A stretch of DNA of 5,862 nt from Desulfocapsa sulfexigens (GTDB taxonomy: Bacteria; Desulfobacterota; Desulfobulbia; Desulfobulbales; Desulfocapsaceae), in assembly GCA_015661935.1 (NCBI GenBank), contig DQVD01000013.1:1-5862 (forward strand). The letters are read 5' to 3'. Under the pieces are notes generated by a model. That model had not been told where the DNA came from. It was given only the letters and a program-made list of their open reading frames with translations, and made no database searches. Shown in pieces: positions 5,139 to 5,862 of this stretch. The translations under genes were made by a program, and so were the position numbers. How positions within the stretch are numbered: the stretch's first letter is position 1; each line of letters begins with the position of its first letter.

Positions 5139-5862
5139 CTTCTTTTCCGGCAATGGCGCCAGTGTCATTCGTGCATCTGCCACCACCGGTTCAGATCCAA
5201 AATCACCAACTATAAAGGGATTAATATCAAGCTCCAAAATCTGTGGGAAATCTGTTGTTAACTGGCTGATTCTCTGCAGGCCTGAGGCAATGGCCGCGAT
5301 ATCTACCCCATCCTGCCCTCTACGCCCCTGCAACATGGCATAGGATTTGGTTGATTTAAGCATCTGAATTGCTTCTTGTTCGGTAATTGGGGCAAGGTGA
5401 AAGGTCACATCCTTCATCACTTCCACAAAAATACCGCCAAGACCAAACATCAGCATGGGGCCGAACTGTGGATCACGGGTCATACCGATAATAACCTCAA
5501 GCCCCTTTCCAGCCATTTCTTCCACATAAACGCCCTGAATTCGTGCCTCTGGTACTTTTTTACTGATTTTCAGGGTCATTAAATCGTAGGCATCCTCTGC
5601 CGCCTCAGAGTTGGCAACATTTAAAAAGACCCCACCCAGATCACTTTTATGGATGATATCAGGAGAGACAATTTTCATGGCAACCGGATATCCAATGCGT
5701 TCTGCGATTTCCACTGCCTCTTCGGTGTTGGATGCAAGAGCACCTTCAGGAACATGAAAGCCATATGCCCTCAGGACATCCTTGCCCTTTACTTCGCCAA
5801 GCTGAAGCATACCCGTTCGTTGTCGACGGTGGAGGATTCGCTCAACCCTTCTACGATTTACT
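5136..5862 (-). CDS. Acetate--CoA ligase (ADP-forming), C-terminal ATP-grasp part; 5' end beyond the window
   Basis: The frame is open to the right edge, so the gene is truncated by the window. From the edge it reads VNRRRVERILHRRQRTG, then LQLGEVKGKDVLRAYGF. This R-V-x-x-I-L...L-x-E-x-x-x-K-x-L-x-A-Y-G segment is the linker that joins alpha and beta parts in single-chain ADP-forming acyl-CoA synthetases. Counting from M at 5810, the ATP-grasp domain shows HKSDLGGV (54-61) with the phosphorylatable H54, LEVIIGMTRDPQFGPML (104-120), FGLGG (122-126), and metal-binding ELDINP (193-198). The enzyme makes ATP from acyl-CoA, ADP and phosphate via phosphohistidine. The ATG at 5810 has no ribosome binding site and is probably internal; a free-standing beta subunit (about 230 residues in archaea) is the alternative. 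It heads the two-gene operon with the CoA-transferase/GNAT gene. Confidence 0.85.
   Translation of the reverse strand, partial: VNRRRVERILHRRQRTGMLQLGEVKGKDVLRAYGFHVPEGALASNTEEAVEIAERIGYPVAMKIVSPDIIHKSDLGGVFLNVANSEAAEDAYDLMTLKISKKVPEARIQGVYVEEMAGKGLEVIIGMTRDPQFGPMLMFGLGGIFVEVMKDVTFHLAPITEQEAIQMLKSTKSYAMLQGRRGQDGVDIAAIASGLQRISQLTTDFPQILELDINPFIVGDFGSEPVVADARMTLAPLPEKK

Noticed and set aside
1..5862. CRISPR arrays, tRNA or rRNA genes, transposases
   Set aside because: No regularly spaced repeats, no tRNA-like arms with CCA-end context, no rRNA-like sequence and no transposase motifs were seen on either strand.

Overview
The window looks like chromosomal DNA from an anaerobic, sulfate- or sulfur-metabolising deltaproteobacterium (Desulfobacterota, most like Desulfobulbales; inferred from gene content and protein style, not from a search). 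Indicators are an ADP-forming acyl-CoA synthetase next to a CoA-transferase/GNAT fusion, a ferredoxin-like protein with an FNR/HcpR-type operator, a YkgJ-type cysteine-cluster protein, and a small TusA-like gene with an in-frame UGA that I read as selenocysteine. Intact genes sit among several decayed fragments of envelope genes.

Layout, left to right. Bases 1-396 hold the remains of a Kef-type cation/proton antiporter on the minus strand. It has a good N-terminus, then about 141 bp of unrelated but frame-preserving sequence containing an amber codon, then more recognisable antiporter sequence, then a stop. Bases 397-619 are the divergent regulatory region of the plus-strand gene at 620-1372. 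They contain a perfect TTGAC-N4-GTCAA operator placed as for class II activation, a -10 element, and a leader with two nested stems. The 620-1372 gene encodes a ferredoxin-like two-domain protein whose second cluster motif lacks one cysteine. An 11-bp perfect hairpin at 1395-1420 ends transcription from both sides.

On the minus strand, 2357-1460 is a two-gene operon: a YkgJ-family cysteine-cluster protein and, overlapping it by 14 nt, the 73-residue TusA-like protein with Sec at the position of the catalytic TusA cysteine. A short stem-loop with a G-rich loop lies 18 nt after the UGA, as expected for a bacterial SECIS. Conventional gene calling, which stops at UGA, would miss this gene.

Bases 2424-3152 are a graveyard. 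A plus-strand internal piece of a PqiB-like MCE lipid-transport protein is joined tail-to-tail to a minus-strand N-terminal piece of an outer-membrane phospholipase A (PldA), and the join lies in a 13-bp perfect palindrome. The promoter and start of the YkgJ gene abut the broken left end of the PqiB piece.

Bases 3249-5862 are the end of a minus-strand acyl-CoA operon: the C-terminal ATP-grasp part of a fused acetate--CoA ligase (ADP-forming), which runs off the right edge, then a 625-residue acetyl-CoA hydrolase/transferase-family protein with a C-terminal GNAT domain. Together these could interconvert acyl-CoAs and free acids with ATP formation, with the GNAT domain suggesting acetylation-based control or a regulatory role.
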